Shown: in pieces, positions 1 to 8,571 of the stretch
How positions within the stretch are numbered: the first letter of the stretch is position 1
Layout: the number at the start of each line of letters is the position of its first letter
Source of the DNA: Thermohalobaculum sp039026375
GTDB taxonomy: Bacteria; Pseudomonadota; Alphaproteobacteria; Rhodobacterales; Rhodobacteraceae
Reading direction: 5' to 3'
Length of the DNA stretch: 64,000 nt
NCBI GenBank assembly: GCA_039026375.1
Contig: JBCCML010000012.1
Location: 38,499 to 102,498, forward strand
Notes under the pieces: generated by a model
Database searches by the model: none
Seen by the model: the letters and a program-made list of their open reading frames with translations, nothing else
Told to the model about the DNA's origin: nothing
Program-made: the position numbers and the translations under genes

Positions 1-81
1 CCGCCACACACACCCTTTCGCCCCAACTTTGCGACCCAACGATCCGATTGCTCTGCACCCCGGTCCAGCGCGCTTTGACGT

Positions 82-963
82 TCACTCGGTCCGATGTTTC
101 AAGGTGAAGACCATTGGGCTGGCCAACCGAGGGGGGATCAGCCGCATAGCGCCAGCCAGCGCGGTCACAAGGCCGGGAATGCGCACCATCCCGGCGATAG
201 GGCCGGGCTGGCGGGCGCGGAAGACTGGATCTGTACGCAACCGGTCAAGGAAGGCTGCCATCACCCCACGCCGAAAGCGCACTGCCAACCCGTTCGTCGC
301 GGCCAGCCGGGCGATCCGGCCTGCCGTTACGAAGTTCACGCTGTCCCAGACCCGCTGCTGTCGACGGATTTGGGCGCGGGCGATATGCCGAGTGGCCTGG
401 GGCGCGAACGGGATCAAGAGGATGCCAAGATGCGGCTCGTAAGGAAAGGCATAGTTCGGGCACAGGTGGATCATCGTGCCCCCTGGTGCCAGAACGCAGG
501 CCAGTGCCGCCATTGCAGAGTCCAGCGATTGGACGTGCTCGACCACGTTGACCGAGAAGATCAGATCGAACCGGCCATGATCCTCGGGTGTCAGCGCCTC
601 GGCACCAATTGGCAGGATCGCCGAATCCTCCTGGTCTGACAGCGCAGCCCCGAGACGGCCCATGAAGTCAAAGCCTGCTGCAGCCCCCGGCTCGATCCCG
701 GTGGTGTCATATCCGACGCTGCTCAAAAAGGCGGTGAGAATGCCGACCCCGCTGCCGATCTCCAGGATCCGGGGGGTTTTGCCGTCGATGGTTGGGGCAA
801 TCAGGTCTAGTCCGACACGGGCCTCGTTCAGATAAGTCTCCAGATAGGCCTTTAGGGTTTCCGCGTCTTCGCCCGGTCCCGGGCCCGCAGCGGTCCGAGC
901 GACCGCCGCACAGTCAATGCGCGTCAGCATCGTCTCCAGCCGGTCCGCCAGCGAAGCGGTCAT
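82..963 (-). CDS. class I SAM-dependent methyltransferase
   Basis: A 293-residue Rossmann-type methyltransferase. Motif I for SAM binding reads ILEIGSGVGILTAF around residues 66-79, and a motif II/post-II region (FDLIFSVNVVEHV) follows near residue 133, as in UbiG/Methyltransf_11 proteins. The substrate is not visible; the setting in a glycan gene cluster suggests a sugar or lipid-carrier O- or N-methyltransferase (inference). The ATG shares four bases (ATGA) with the stop of the upstream membrane-protein gene, so the two are translationally coupled. GGAG lies about 8 nt before the start. It is the last cluster gene visible before the window edge. Fold confident, substrate unknown. Confidence 0.85.
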   Translation of the reverse strand: MTASLADRLETMLTRIDCAAVARTAAGPGPGEDAETLKAYLETYLNEARVGLDLIAPTIDGKTPRILEIGSGVGILTAFLSSVGYDTTGIEPGAAAGFDFMGRLGAALSDQEDSAILPIGAEALTPEDHGRFDLIFSVNVVEHVQSLDSAMAALACVLAPGGTMIHLCPNYAFPYEPHLGILLIPFAPQATRHIARAQIRRQQRVWDSVNFVTAGRIARLAATNGLAVRFRRGVMAAFLDRLRTDPVFRARQPGPIAGMVRIPGLVTALAGAMRLIPPRLASPMVFTLKHRTE

Positions 964-1922
964 GGTTTGGGCTCCGGATCCGTCGCTTGCTTAGGACGGG
1001 GCAGAAACGCAGCCAAAAGCCCGCCCAGCAGAATGCCAAGGATGCTACTGGCTGAGACCAGCGCCCCCAGCGCCACACCGGTCTCGGGCACTGCGCCAAA
1101 GGCGCCGAAAAGCGCACCGAAACTGGCCTCGCGCACACCGAGCCCGCCGACCGACGCGGGCACCATGGTGATGATCCAAACCAGCGGCACGACGATCAGA
1201 TATTGCCAGAGCGGGGCATCCAAGCCGATCTGGCGCCCCATCAGCCAAGCCGCCAGGATCGCAAGTCCATGGATCATCAACGAGCTTAGCACCGCGATCA
1301 CCGCTAGCCGGGGGCGGCGGAAGGTCTGGCGAAGCTGCGCGAGACTGTCAGCGGTGCCTGCGGCCAGCCGACCCCACCGGCCAGGCCCCGCCAGGCGGGC
1401 CAGCCCCCGTTCTGCCGGACCCAGCACCAGTACCAGAAGCGGCAGCGCAGCAAGTCCCAGGGCAACAGTGGTCATCGCGGGACCCGCACCCCCGTAGAGG
1501 CCCAGCAAGATCACGCCCGGCACGGCCACCAGACCAATCGACAGAAGGCCGTAGAGCCTGTCGGCAAGCGTTGAGGAGACGATCTGGGCCAAGCTTGCGC
1601 GCCCGCGCGCAGCCAGCATCGCACCCCGTACCAGATCGCCGCCTTGCCCGGACGGCAGGCCGAGCGCCACAAGCATTGATAGGCAGGTCAGGCGCAGTAC
1701 TTCCACCCATGCCAGAGCGCCACCAACCGCGATCAGGATGAGATGCCAGCGGGCCGCTGCCATCGGCAAGCCCGCAAACATCAACAAGCTGGCGAGTGCC
1801 AGGGTTTTCCATTCAATCGCAGTGGCTGTGCCAAACAGCGCGTCCAGGTCTAGAACCAGCGCCAGAACGGCAATGATCAGGACTGCCGCCCCCAGGCGGA
1901 GCGGCAGGGCCCACCGCACCAT
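960..1922 (-). CDS. LPG synthase transmembrane (UPF0104/flippase-like) family membrane protein
   Basis: A 320-residue polytopic inner-membrane protein with roughly eight hydrophobic segments and short charged loops. The spacing and the segment VPLVWIITMVPASVGGLGVRE resemble the AglD/MprF-type integral membrane domain (UPF0104), where a PxSxGGxGxRE-like motif is characteristic; only the pattern is seen here. In glycan clusters such proteins are thought to move lipid-linked precursors or modify lipids (family knowledge, not shown here). It starts 9 bases after the PhyH-family gene, with GAGGG before the ATG, and ends in an ATGA overlap with the downstream methyltransferase gene. The short Lys/Pro tail is cytoplasmic by charge. 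Confidence 0.78.
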   Translation of the reverse strand: MVRWALPLRLGAAVLIIAVLALVLDLDALFGTATAIEWKTLALASLLMFAGLPMAAARWHLILIAVGGALAWVEVLRLTCLSMLVALGLPSGQGGDLVRGAMLAARGRASLAQIVSSTLADRLYGLLSIGLVAVPGVILLGLYGGAGPAMTTVALGLAALPLLVLVLGPAERGLARLAGPGRWGRLAAGTADSLAQLRQTFRRPRLAVIAVLSSLMIHGLAILAAWLMGRQIGLDAPLWQYLIVVPLVWIITMVPASVGGLGVREASFGALFGAFGAVPETGVALGALVSASSILGILLGGLLAAFLPRPKQATDPEPKP

Positions 1923-1931
1923 CGGTTTCCC

Positions 1932-2768
1932 TCAGCCCCCTTTGCGGGCGCGACGCCGGGCGTAGTAGTCGCCCGGCCCTGCGACCGTGTCGTTACCATA
2001 GCCCAAGAGCTTGCGCACATCGTCGGGTAGCGCATCCCCCGCTGCACCCAGTGCCGCAGGCAAATCGATCGGTTGGCGGATGAAGGGCAACGTGTAGACG
2101 TGATTGACGGCCCGCCGAACGTCAGCCGAGCGGTTCGCGCCGCCCGAATGGTAGACCATGCAGTCCAGCACTAGAAAACTGCCAGACGGCACAGTCACGG
2201 GCGCGGCGATCTCTGCCAGAAGCGCATCCGAGGGGAACGCTTCCTGGCGATGCGTACCGGGTGCAACCAGGGTCGCGCCATTCTCGGCGGTAAACGGCTC
2301 GATGCAGTAGAGTGCGTTGATCGCCAACGGCCGTGAGGCAGTGAAGTGTTGATAGGGCAGATCTCGGTGCCACGCCACCTGATTGTAGGGTCCACTTGGC
2401 GGGTTCGAGACACCGTTCTGCTGGTTCAGAATAAAAGCGCCGGCGCCATGTGCGCCGCGAAACACGCGTTCCGCCAGGGCCAGCACCATTGGGGTCTGGG
2501 CGAGCGCCAAGAAGGCCGGATCATACAGCAACGGCGCGCGGATGGTGTTGTGATCATCGATGGCGCGCAAGGCCTCGGTGCCACCATAGCGCGCGGCCTG
2601 TTCGTCAAAAGCGCGGTCGAAGGCCTGAGCTAGAGCGGTTTGACCGGCTTGGTCCAACCCGGCATCGAAGTGGGTGTAACCGTTCAAGCTCAGCCTTTCG
2701 AGATGGGCTGCAGCCGCATCTGCAGGTGCGATCTGTTCATTGACCCCATAGCGTGGCGCCGGTTCCAT
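1932..2768 (-). CDS. phytanoyl-CoA dioxygenase (PhyH) family Fe(II)/2-oxoglutarate oxygenase
   Basis: Predicted non-haem Fe(II)/2-oxoglutarate oxygenase of the PhyH superfamily, 278 residues from the chosen start. The first iron ligands are the HxD in AWHRDLPYQ, the distal His is in MVYHSGGANRS, and an Arg that could bind 2-oxoglutarate follows about ten residues later (VRRAVNH). The reading frame stays open upstream to an ATG at 2879 that overlaps the previous gene by 7 bases. I prefer the ATG at 2768 because GGAGGG lies 6 nt before it and the upstream 37 residues look non-conserved. The likely role is hydroxylation of a sugar or lipid intermediate of the surrounding glycan cluster (inference). 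Confidence 0.8.
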   Translation of the reverse strand: MEPAPRYGVNEQIAPADAAAAHLERLSLNGYTHFDAGLDQAGQTALAQAFDRAFDEQAARYGGTEALRAIDDHNTIRAPLLYDPAFLALAQTPMVLALAERVFRGAHGAGAFILNQQNGVSNPPSGPYNQVAWHRDLPYQHFTASRPLAINALYCIEPFTAENGATLVAPGTHRQEAFPSDALLAEIAAPVTVPSGSFLVLDCMVYHSGGANRSADVRRAVNHVYTLPFIRQPIDLPAALGAAGDALPDDVRKLLGYGNDTVAGPGDYYARRRARKGG

Positions 2769-2872
2769 GGCGGCCCTCCCTGACGGTTGTTTCTGTCCGC
2801 CCCTTTGCGCGTCCTGCGCAATACCAACGCCTGTGGCCCGCAGGTAGCCGCCGGTCCAGTTCGCGCGAGGCT

Positions 2873-4000
2873 CTAGCATGCAATGACATCGTTGAACACG
2901 ACAGGGCGATGGCCTGCGGCCCGCAGCCGCGCGGCCAGCGTGGGCTGCGCGCGGGGATGGGTTGCGATCAGGATTGCATCTGGCTTGGCAACCTCTGTCA
3001 GCAGGCGCACCGGGCGGTCCAGCGCCCGGGCCCCCGCCAGACTATCAACCAGAAGCGTACGCACCCGCTCCCAGGTTTGGGGGGCGTAGCAGCGGATCAA
3101 GGCCGCCATCTCGCCCGCGCCGAACACATCGACCGTGCCGGTACCGGCCAGACGGGTCTGCAGTAGCGCATCCAGCCCTTGCCAGGCCGATAGATAAACC
3201 GTCGGGTTGGCCGGCGCTGTCTCTGCGATGTCCACACTTTTCGCCCTGGTTTCACCGGCATCCCGGTGCACCAGCACGGCGATCTGAAACCCGGCCAATC
3301 CAGGGGGCGCAGTGTCACAAGTGCTTATCACCAGACCAGCCGCCGCCGCCGCATGGGACAATGCTGTGGGCGTGAACGTATGGATATGGTCCAGAAAGAC
3401 CAGCTCCAGATTGGGTGGCTCTGCCGCGGGGCAGACCAGCAAGATCCGCCCACCGGGCGCCAACTGGCGCTGGGCGGCCTGCAGGAAGGCCGCAGGGTCG
3501 GCGGCATGTTCGATCACGTTGATCGCGTAAATCAGGTCATAGGGCTGTTTGGGCGGTGCCAGATCTTCGACAAAGCCATGGACGATGGTGATCTGATCCG
3601 CGCCGGGCCGCGCAGCAAGTTGTGCTGCGGCCTCCAGGCCCAGACAGCGGGTCTCAGGCCAGGCCTCTGCCAGACCTGCCAGCGTCTGACCGGACCCACA
3701 GCCGATCTCCAGCACGCGCGCGGGCAATGGCCCGGACCAGGCACGGATCAGATCGGTATAGGCTTGGTTTCGGCTGGCATCAGCGGCACATGGATCGGCC
3801 CCAAGGTCATAGGCGCCATCATCGAACCGGCGGACATGTGCGGCGTCCGGGGGATCGACGTGGGCGACCGCTCCGCACCCAGTGCACCAGACTTTGGCCA
3901 GCGGCTCGGGCCAGATCCGCCCATCGCTCAACATGGCCTGGGCGGGGTGCGGGTGCGGCAGGGTGACCAGCCGGCTGCCGCAGAACCGGCAGCTATTCAT
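2873..4000 (-). CDS. zinc-binding C-methyltransferase-like SAM methyltransferase
   Basis: A 375-residue three-part methyltransferase. The N-terminus has a Cys-rich zinc-ribbon-like unit (CRFCGS near residue 4 and CTGCGAV about 35 residues on). The centre has a Rossmann SAM motif (RVLEIGCGSGQTL) followed by INVIEHAADP. A C-terminal alpha/beta domain (VDVFGAGEMAALI) resembles that of NDP-hexose C-methyltransferases such as TylC3. The open frame extends to 4342, but that part overlaps the neighbouring gene. The ATG at 4000 forms an ATGA overlap with the upstream stop and begins the conserved Cys motif, so it is the likely start. Sugar methylation is an inference from the architecture. Confidence 0.82.
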   Translation of the reverse strand: MNSCRFCGSRLVTLPHPHPAQAMLSDGRIWPEPLAKVWCTGCGAVAHVDPPDAAHVRRFDDGAYDLGADPCAADASRNQAYTDLIRAWSGPLPARVLEIGCGSGQTLAGLAEAWPETRCLGLEAAAQLAARPGADQITIVHGFVEDLAPPKQPYDLIYAINVIEHAADPAAFLQAAQRQLAPGGRILLVCPAAEPPNLELVFLDHIHTFTPTALSHAAAAAGLVISTCDTAPPGLAGFQIAVLVHRDAGETRAKSVDIAETAPANPTVYLSAWQGLDALLQTRLAGTGTVDVFGAGEMAALIRCYAPQTWERVRTLLVDSLAGARALDRPVRLLTEVAKPDAILIATHPRAQPTLAARLRAAGHRPVVFNDVIAC

Positions 4001-4938
4001 GCTGTGTCTGCTGAATCGAAGGCGACCTCGGCTACGCCAACCCCAGTCAGGCCATACCCGTTGGCATTGTAGAACAGCAGCGTGCGCCCCCCGGCCTGGA
4101 CAAGAGCTGGGTAGCAACTGGCCCGGTCTTCCCATTGTGCGCCGCCTGGTCCCATCAGGTCCGAACTGACCCGCCGAAAGGCGGCGGTGGCAGGCTCCTG
4201 GACCGAAAGCCCAATCGTGTATTCCGCCCGGCGGATGGCATACAGCATCCAGGTGCGCCCGCCCGCCTGCCAGAGCCAAGGGCGCGATAGCCCATACTCG
4301 CCGGGCTCCAAGCCGACCACCGTCTCGCCCGTCGGGCGCCAATCGATCCCATCGGTCCCTGTCGCGCGCGTCAGCACATGCTGCATCGCCGCCTCGTCAG
4401 TGCCGCCCGCCCTGCTGGTGCCGTAATACAGAGCCCAAGGCTCATCACCCGACGGCACCACCACGAACGGGTAGCTGAGCGTGAAGGGATCGAAGCGGCT
4501 GCGGTCAATCAAGGGACCTTCGAAGATCCGTTCGAACCGCAACCCCTGTCCGTCGCGTGCGACGGCCAGCCCGATCGCATTGCGAAAGGGGACGTCGGCC
4601 GCCTTGCTCCAACCCATATAGTAAAGTCTGATCTCGTCACCGACTTGGTGCACCGATCCGATCGAGATCCCCCTGTCGTCGAAAGCCCCAAGCCCACCCG
4701 GCCTCAGGCAAGGTTGCGGCGATACAGCCAGCACACGCAGTGGATCGACGGGGTCTAGATCGATAAAGCCCACCTGGCCGCGGCCCTGGGCATCGCGCGC
4801 CACCAGATAGACCCGCAGCCGGTCGGGCGACAGCAGCAGTGGTGCCGGATAAGCTGCGTGCGATACCATCCAATCCGGCCCCATCTCAGCCCCGAAAACC
4901 CGGCCCAATCGGCGAATGATGGGTGGCTGGGCTGTCAT
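3997..4938 (-). CDS. five-bladed beta-propeller glycosidase-like protein (GH32/43/130-type)
   Basis: A 313-residue protein with repeated Trp/Tyr-rich blades such as IRLYYMGWSK, PWALYYGTS, RTWMLYAIRR and RTLLFYNANGYG. This pattern is typical of the five-bladed propeller fold of GH43/GH32/GH130 enzymes. No signal peptide is visible, so it probably acts in the cytoplasm. Similar proteins occur in O-antigen and capsule clusters, where their catalytic role is unclear. GAGG lies just before the ATG. A terminator-like hairpin sits upstream, between this gene and the acetyltransferase gene, so this gene may open the left half of the cluster from its own promoter. The catalytic acids were not assigned. 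Confidence 0.65.
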   Translation of the reverse strand: MTAQPPIIRRLGRVFGAEMGPDWMVSHAAYPAPLLLSPDRLRVYLVARDAQGRGQVGFIDLDPVDPLRVLAVSPQPCLRPGGLGAFDDRGISIGSVHQVGDEIRLYYMGWSKAADVPFRNAIGLAVARDGQGLRFERIFEGPLIDRSRFDPFTLSYPFVVVPSGDEPWALYYGTSRAGGTDEAAMQHVLTRATGTDGIDWRPTGETVVGLEPGEYGLSRPWLWQAGGRTWMLYAIRRAEYTIGLSVQEPATAAFRRVSSDLMGPGGAQWEDRASCYPALVQAGGRTLLFYNANGYGLTGVGVAEVAFDSADTA

Positions 4939-4960
4939 GGCTGATCCTCAGGCGTCTTAT

Positions 4961-4988
4961 CGAAAACAGGCCCAATGGCCTGTTGCTT
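4961..4988 (-). terminator. intrinsic terminator after the acetyltransferase gene
   Basis: An 8-bp perfect stem (AACAGGCC/GGCCTGTT) with a 4-nt loop. Read on the minus strand, the stem runs straight into TTTTCG. It lies between the acetyltransferase gene and the propeller gene, both on the minus strand, so it probably splits the glycan cluster into two transcription units. Confidence 0.7.
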
Positions 4989-5104
4989 TCGATCTGGCGC
5001 CGTGCGGCCGCGTTCACCCCCCCGCCTTCGTATCTTTGCACAGGAGAGGCTGGCGGAGGTTGAGCAGGTGTACTGGATAAGGGGCGAACGCAGCAAAACG
5101 CTTC

Positions 5105-5779
5105 TCAGATCCCGCGCAACCGCGAGCTGGACACTCTGGAAAGCTTGGCGGGCTCAGCCGATAACACACCCTCGTCAGCGACATCCTTGGTGATCAGTGC
5201 GCCCGAGCCGATGACGCATCGCTCGCCGATGCTGATGTGATCGTTCGTGGTTGCGTTCACCCCCATAAAGGTGCGTGCCCCGACGCTCACCCCGCCCGAG
5301 ATCACCACATGGCTGGAGATGAAGGCGAAATCACCGATTTGGGCATGGTGGCCGATATGATTACCGCTCCACAGCGTGACGCCATTTCCGATCCGGGCGA
5401 AGGGCTGGATCGTGTTGTCCTCGAGCAAGAAGACGTTCCAGCCGATGTCGAGATCGGCAAAGGTGGTGGCACGTGACGAGACATAGGAGGCAAGCGTGTA
5501 CCCCTTGTCACGGAAGGCCAGGCACTTCTCCATGCGCAGCTTATTCAGCCCGGAATAGCCAACGGCGACGAAGCCGTCATAATCGACGGGGGGGTAATGC
5601 TCGGCCACGTCCTCGAAGGCGACAACCGGGCGCCCGCATAGCGTCTTGGCCCCCAGATGGTCGCGATCGACGGCAAAGGCCGCCACGTCGCGGGGGCTGT
5701 CCGTATCGAAATAGGCGAACGCCACTTCTGCCAATTCGCCCGCACCAAAGATCACGACCGGTCTGGTCTGATCTGCCAT
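5105..5779 (-). CDS. PglD/NeuD-type sugar O/N-acetyltransferase (left-handed beta helix)
   Basis: A 224-residue acetyltransferase. The N-terminal part is a small Rossmann-like sugar-nucleotide domain (VVIFGAGELAEVAF) as in PglD/NeuD. From about residue 95 a series of hexapeptide repeats forms a left-handed beta helix (VTLWSGNHIGHHAQIGDF, then HVVISGGVSVGART). The His in NHIGHH is a candidate catalytic base by analogy with PglD. In that family acetyl-CoA acetylates the 4-amino group of a UDP-4-amino-sugar. Here it fits acylation of the amino sugar expected from the DegT aminotransferase encoded about 3 kb away (inference). GGAG precedes the ATG, and a terminator-like hairpin follows the gene. 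Confidence 0.82.
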   Translation of the reverse strand: MADQTRPVVIFGAGELAEVAFAYFDTDSPRDVAAFAVDRDHLGAKTLCGRPVVAFEDVAEHYPPVDYDGFVAVGYSGLNKLRMEKCLAFRDKGYTLASYVSSRATTFADLDIGWNVFLLEDNTIQPFARIGNGVTLWSGNHIGHHAQIGDFAFISSHVVISGGVSVGARTFMGVNATTNDHISIGERCVIGSGALITKDVADEGVLSAEPAKLSRVSSSRLRGI

Positions 5780-5844
5780 TCTGCTCTCCTCATCTTGCGC
5801 GGTTACCGCCTGACACGCCCGGGCGATCTTGACGCACGCTCAGC

Positions 5845-6516
5845 TTACCCAACGGGTTCGCGATAGACATAGCAGGTGCATTCGTAGAGCCCGTAGTCGT
5901 TGCGCAGGCTGAAATGGTGCGAGAGATGCGTGGTGATCAGGTCGACCAGATCGCCCGGCGCTGGATGGAACAGCGTCTCGGCCTTCCAATCGACCGCGTG
6001 CGACATCACGTTAAAGGCCAATCCGCGGCGGCACTTGCGAAAGACCGCCAGCGTCAGCCGGGCCAGATAATCCAGCATTTCGGTCTCGGACAGTGTTTCT
6101 CGCCGGGTGAAGATGCCGTTCAGGACCGCATAATCGTACTCTGGCAGGGCACTGTCGTCTTGCAGCACATCCAGGCAATGCACCGTCACGCCCGGATGGG
6201 CTTGGCGCGTCGCTTCGGCAAAAGCAGGTGAGAGATCGAGCCCCTCATAGGCGACCGCCGGGCTATCCATCCCATCCAAGTACGTCCTGAAGGCGCCCAG
6301 CCCACAGCCGAAATCCAGGATGCTGACCGGTTCTCGCTCATGTGCGAACAAGCCCCGCATGACGCCATAGCGCGTCTGGGCGCTGGCCGCGTTCTTCCAG
6401 TCGACGGCACGGGCGCCGGTACCATGTGTCTCGAGGCAGCGTTCGTAATGCGCAACGATGGCGCGGTAGCCGTCACGACGTTCTTCCCGGTTCAGCAGGG
6501 TTCCGTCCCCGGTCAT
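5845..6516 (-). CDS. class I SAM-dependent methyltransferase
   Basis: A 223-residue methyltransferase with motif I VSILDFGCGLGAFRTYL near residue 65 and an acidic residue ending the second strand (YEGLDLSPAFAEA). The middle reads YDYAVLNGIFTRRETL, and the C-terminus is rich in aromatics (RNDYGLYECTCYVY), as in several uncharacterised methyltransferases of glycan clusters. Its ATG shares four bases with the stop of the GT2 glycosyltransferase gene, so it is translated in step with that gene. The substrate is not evident. It is one of four SAM-dependent methyltransferase genes within 16 kb, which suggests a heavily methylated product. Confidence 0.82.
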   Translation of the reverse strand: MTGDGTLLNREERRDGYRAIVAHYERCLETHGTGARAVDWKNAASAQTRYGVMRGLFAHEREPVSILDFGCGLGAFRTYLDGMDSPAVAYEGLDLSPAFAEATRQAHPGVTVHCLDVLQDDSALPEYDYAVLNGIFTRRETLSETEMLDYLARLTLAVFRKCRRGLAFNVMSHAVDWKAETLFHPAPGDLVDLITTHLSHHFSLRNDYGLYECTCYVYREPVG

Positions 6517-7565
6517 CGGGCGCGGGCCCGTTCGGGGACAACCTCGGCGTCGGCAGGGATGCCTTCAGGAGTTTCTTCGGCTGCAGGCGCTTCGGCTGCA
6601 GGCACTTCCGAAATGCCTATCCTGGCGGCACTCTCCCGCAGCACTGATCTGCCACGATAGATCTCGCGCACTGTGGTCCGCGGCCGCTGTTTCACCTCGA
6701 TGAAGATCTTGGCGATGTAAATCGCCATAACCCCATTAAAGAACAACAGGATACCACCGACCATCAGAACCGCTGCCATAACCGAGGCCCAACCCTCGGA
6801 TGCGATCCCCAGCCCCAGCTTCAGCCAGACCAGATACAGGATGAACAACATCGCAAGCGCGCTGAGCACCACCCCCGCGACCGAGATGAACATCAGCGGG
6901 CGAACGGAAAAAGCAGTGACTGCGTTGACGAACAGGTAGACCAGCTTTGACGGTGAATAGGTCGTCGGGCTGCGGTCTAGTTTTTCGACCCGGTGGGGCA
7001 GTTGGACAAAGCCCACCATGTGCCAGATGCCGGCCAGGAAAACCTCTCGCTCTCCGTATTCCAGCATTGCGTCCAGGTAGCGCCGGGACATCAGCCGCGC
7101 CGTGACCACGTTGCGCGGAAAGTCCGCGCCCGAGAACGTGTTGAGGGTGCGGTAGAAGATCCAGCTACCCAAACGATAGAGCGGCCCGCGCTTTGTCGCC
7201 GTCTGCACGCCGTAGACAACGTCGCAGTCCTTCTCCTGCATCAACGCGTAGAAGTCGGCGATCCATTCGGGCTCTTCCTCGAGGTCGCTGTCGCATAGGA
7301 AGATGTAATCGCCACTCGCCTCGGCCATGCCTTCCAAAAGCGCCTTGTGCTGACCAAAGTTGCGGGCCAGATCGACCACGACCACGTTCGGATCCTGCTC
7401 AGCTAAGCCCCGGGCGACTGCCAGCGCATTATCCGGCGACCCGTCGTGGACCAGCACGATTTCGTAGTCTGCCGTGATGGGCGTGATCGCGGTCCGGGCG
7501 CGTCGACAGAACTCTTCGACGTAGCGCTCGCTGCGATAGAGCGATGTGACAAGTGAGATCCGCAT
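6513..7565 (-). CDS. membrane-anchored family 2 glycosyltransferase (DPM1/ArnC/GtrB-like)
   Basis: A 350-residue GT2 enzyme. The GT-A nucleotide-binding domain (residues 1-220) has an early Asp in IVLVHDGSPDN and a metal-binding DSD in FLCDSDLEEEP. Two hydrophobic segments follow (about 230-260 and 265-295). This is the layout of polyprenyl-phosphate glycosyltransferases such as ArnC and GtrB, which attach one sugar to undecaprenyl phosphate at the cytoplasmic face. The last 40 residues are a low-complexity Ala/Glu/Pro tail unlike the rest. No strong ribosome site is visible before the ATG. The gene ends in an ATGA overlap with the next methyltransferase gene. The sugar donor is unknown; the cluster suggests an amino-deoxy sugar. 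Confidence 0.88.
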   Translation of the reverse strand: MRISLVTSLYRSERYVEEFCRRARTAITPITADYEIVLVHDGSPDNALAVARGLAEQDPNVVVVDLARNFGQHKALLEGMAEASGDYIFLCDSDLEEEPEWIADFYALMQEKDCDVVYGVQTATKRGPLYRLGSWIFYRTLNTFSGADFPRNVVTARLMSRRYLDAMLEYGEREVFLAGIWHMVGFVQLPHRVEKLDRSPTTYSPSKLVYLFVNAVTAFSVRPLMFISVAGVVLSALAMLFILYLVWLKLGLGIASEGWASVMAAVLMVGGILLFFNGVMAIYIAKIFIEVKQRPRTTVREIYRGRSVLRESAARIGISEVPAAEAPAAEETPEGIPADAEVVPERARAR

Positions 7566-7830
7566 ATCAGAGGGCTTTCTAACCTGTCTGCATCGGTCAG
7601 ACGTCGTGATCGCAAGGCGGCCGAACCACCGAGACTTCTAAATTTGCTTCCATCAAAATCGTCACGCCCCCAGGACATCTTCCCCGCCGGCGCTTCAAAC
7701 CAAGAACAGAGGTCGCATGGGGCTGTTTTGCTGTCAAGTTAAGCGCCCATATCCTGACATTCGTCGATGGCATTGAAATGGCAACAAGCCCCACTCAAAT
7801 CCGACCTTCACAACGCTAAGTCTATCCGGA

Positions 7831-8562
7831 CTATGAAGTGCGCTCGGCCAGTCCGATCGGCCCGTTCGCGGATTTCAAGTGGTCCCGCGCCACCGGACCC
7901 AGGCGCATGAGCAGATCCAGCGCACTGACACCGTGGGTAAACTCGGCCCCGCCCTGATCGTATTCGGGATAGCCCGTGTAATCCGCGTAATGCAGCCCAA
8001 GGCCCGCCCGCGCGAAGGCGTCCGGGTCGATGTAGGACCGGGCCGCCGGACCGGAGAGATAGTCGCTTGCGCCGCGGGCCAGGCATATCTCGATCAATCG
8101 CGCGCCGGGGTCAGCCGTGGTTCGCGCCAAATCCGAGCTTTCCCCGAGCGGTGTTGTGATCCCCAGCCAGCCGGCCATCACGCCAAGAAACAACCGATTG
8201 ACCGTTGACAGATGATCCATGCCGGCGGCTTGGGTATAAAGTGCCTCCAGCTTCGGGCCATAATCGCGCCAGTAGGGCGCCTTGCCGTAAGCGTGGCGCA
8301 ACGTCTGGAAATGCTTCGACGCCCAGCCAGCATCCGAGATGCGGACCTCGTCGATGCGCACATCGTAGCGGCCCTTGGTCTCGACCGGGATGGTCAGCCA
8401 TTTCGCTGCCCCACCGACGATCACCTTATTGCGGTTGCGCCAGTCGCGCCGTGTGAACTGCACCTCGTCGAACAGCACGAATTCATCGGCTGCGTTCATC
8501 AGGTCGAAATAGCCCTTCCAGGGAATGTAGTTCGACTGGAGAATGACGATCGTCCGGGCCAT
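7831..8562 (-). CDS. WbqC-family protein
   Basis: A 243-residue member of the WbqC family, recognised by the N-terminal IVILQSNYIPWKGYFDLM and the conserved FDEVQFTRRDWRNRN. The C-terminal part contains the family's YPEY-like segment followed by FTHGVSALDLLMRLG. WbqC proteins occur in O-antigen and flagellin-glycan clusters, often beside DegT-type aminotransferases for amino-dideoxy sugars. Their exact reaction is not settled, though a role in acylating the amino group has been considered. It lies 9 bases after the aminotransferase gene on the same strand and is probably co-transcribed with it. About 265 bp separate it from the next gene. Confidence 0.88.
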   Translation of the reverse strand: MARTIVILQSNYIPWKGYFDLMNAADEFVLFDEVQFTRRDWRNRNKVIVGGAAKWLTIPVETKGRYDVRIDEVRISDAGWASKHFQTLRHAYGKAPYWRDYGPKLEALYTQAAGMDHLSTVNRLFLGVMAGWLGITTPLGESSDLARTTADPGARLIEICLARGASDYLSGPAARSYIDPDAFARAGLGLHYADYTGYPEYDQGGAEFTHGVSALDLLMRLGPVARDHLKSANGPIGLAERTS

Positions 8563-8571
8563 GCGGCGGCT

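Noticed and set aside
1..81. Left edge of the window
   Set aside because: Eighty bases downstream of the first methyltransferase gene show no gene end, terminator or repeat that can be supported.
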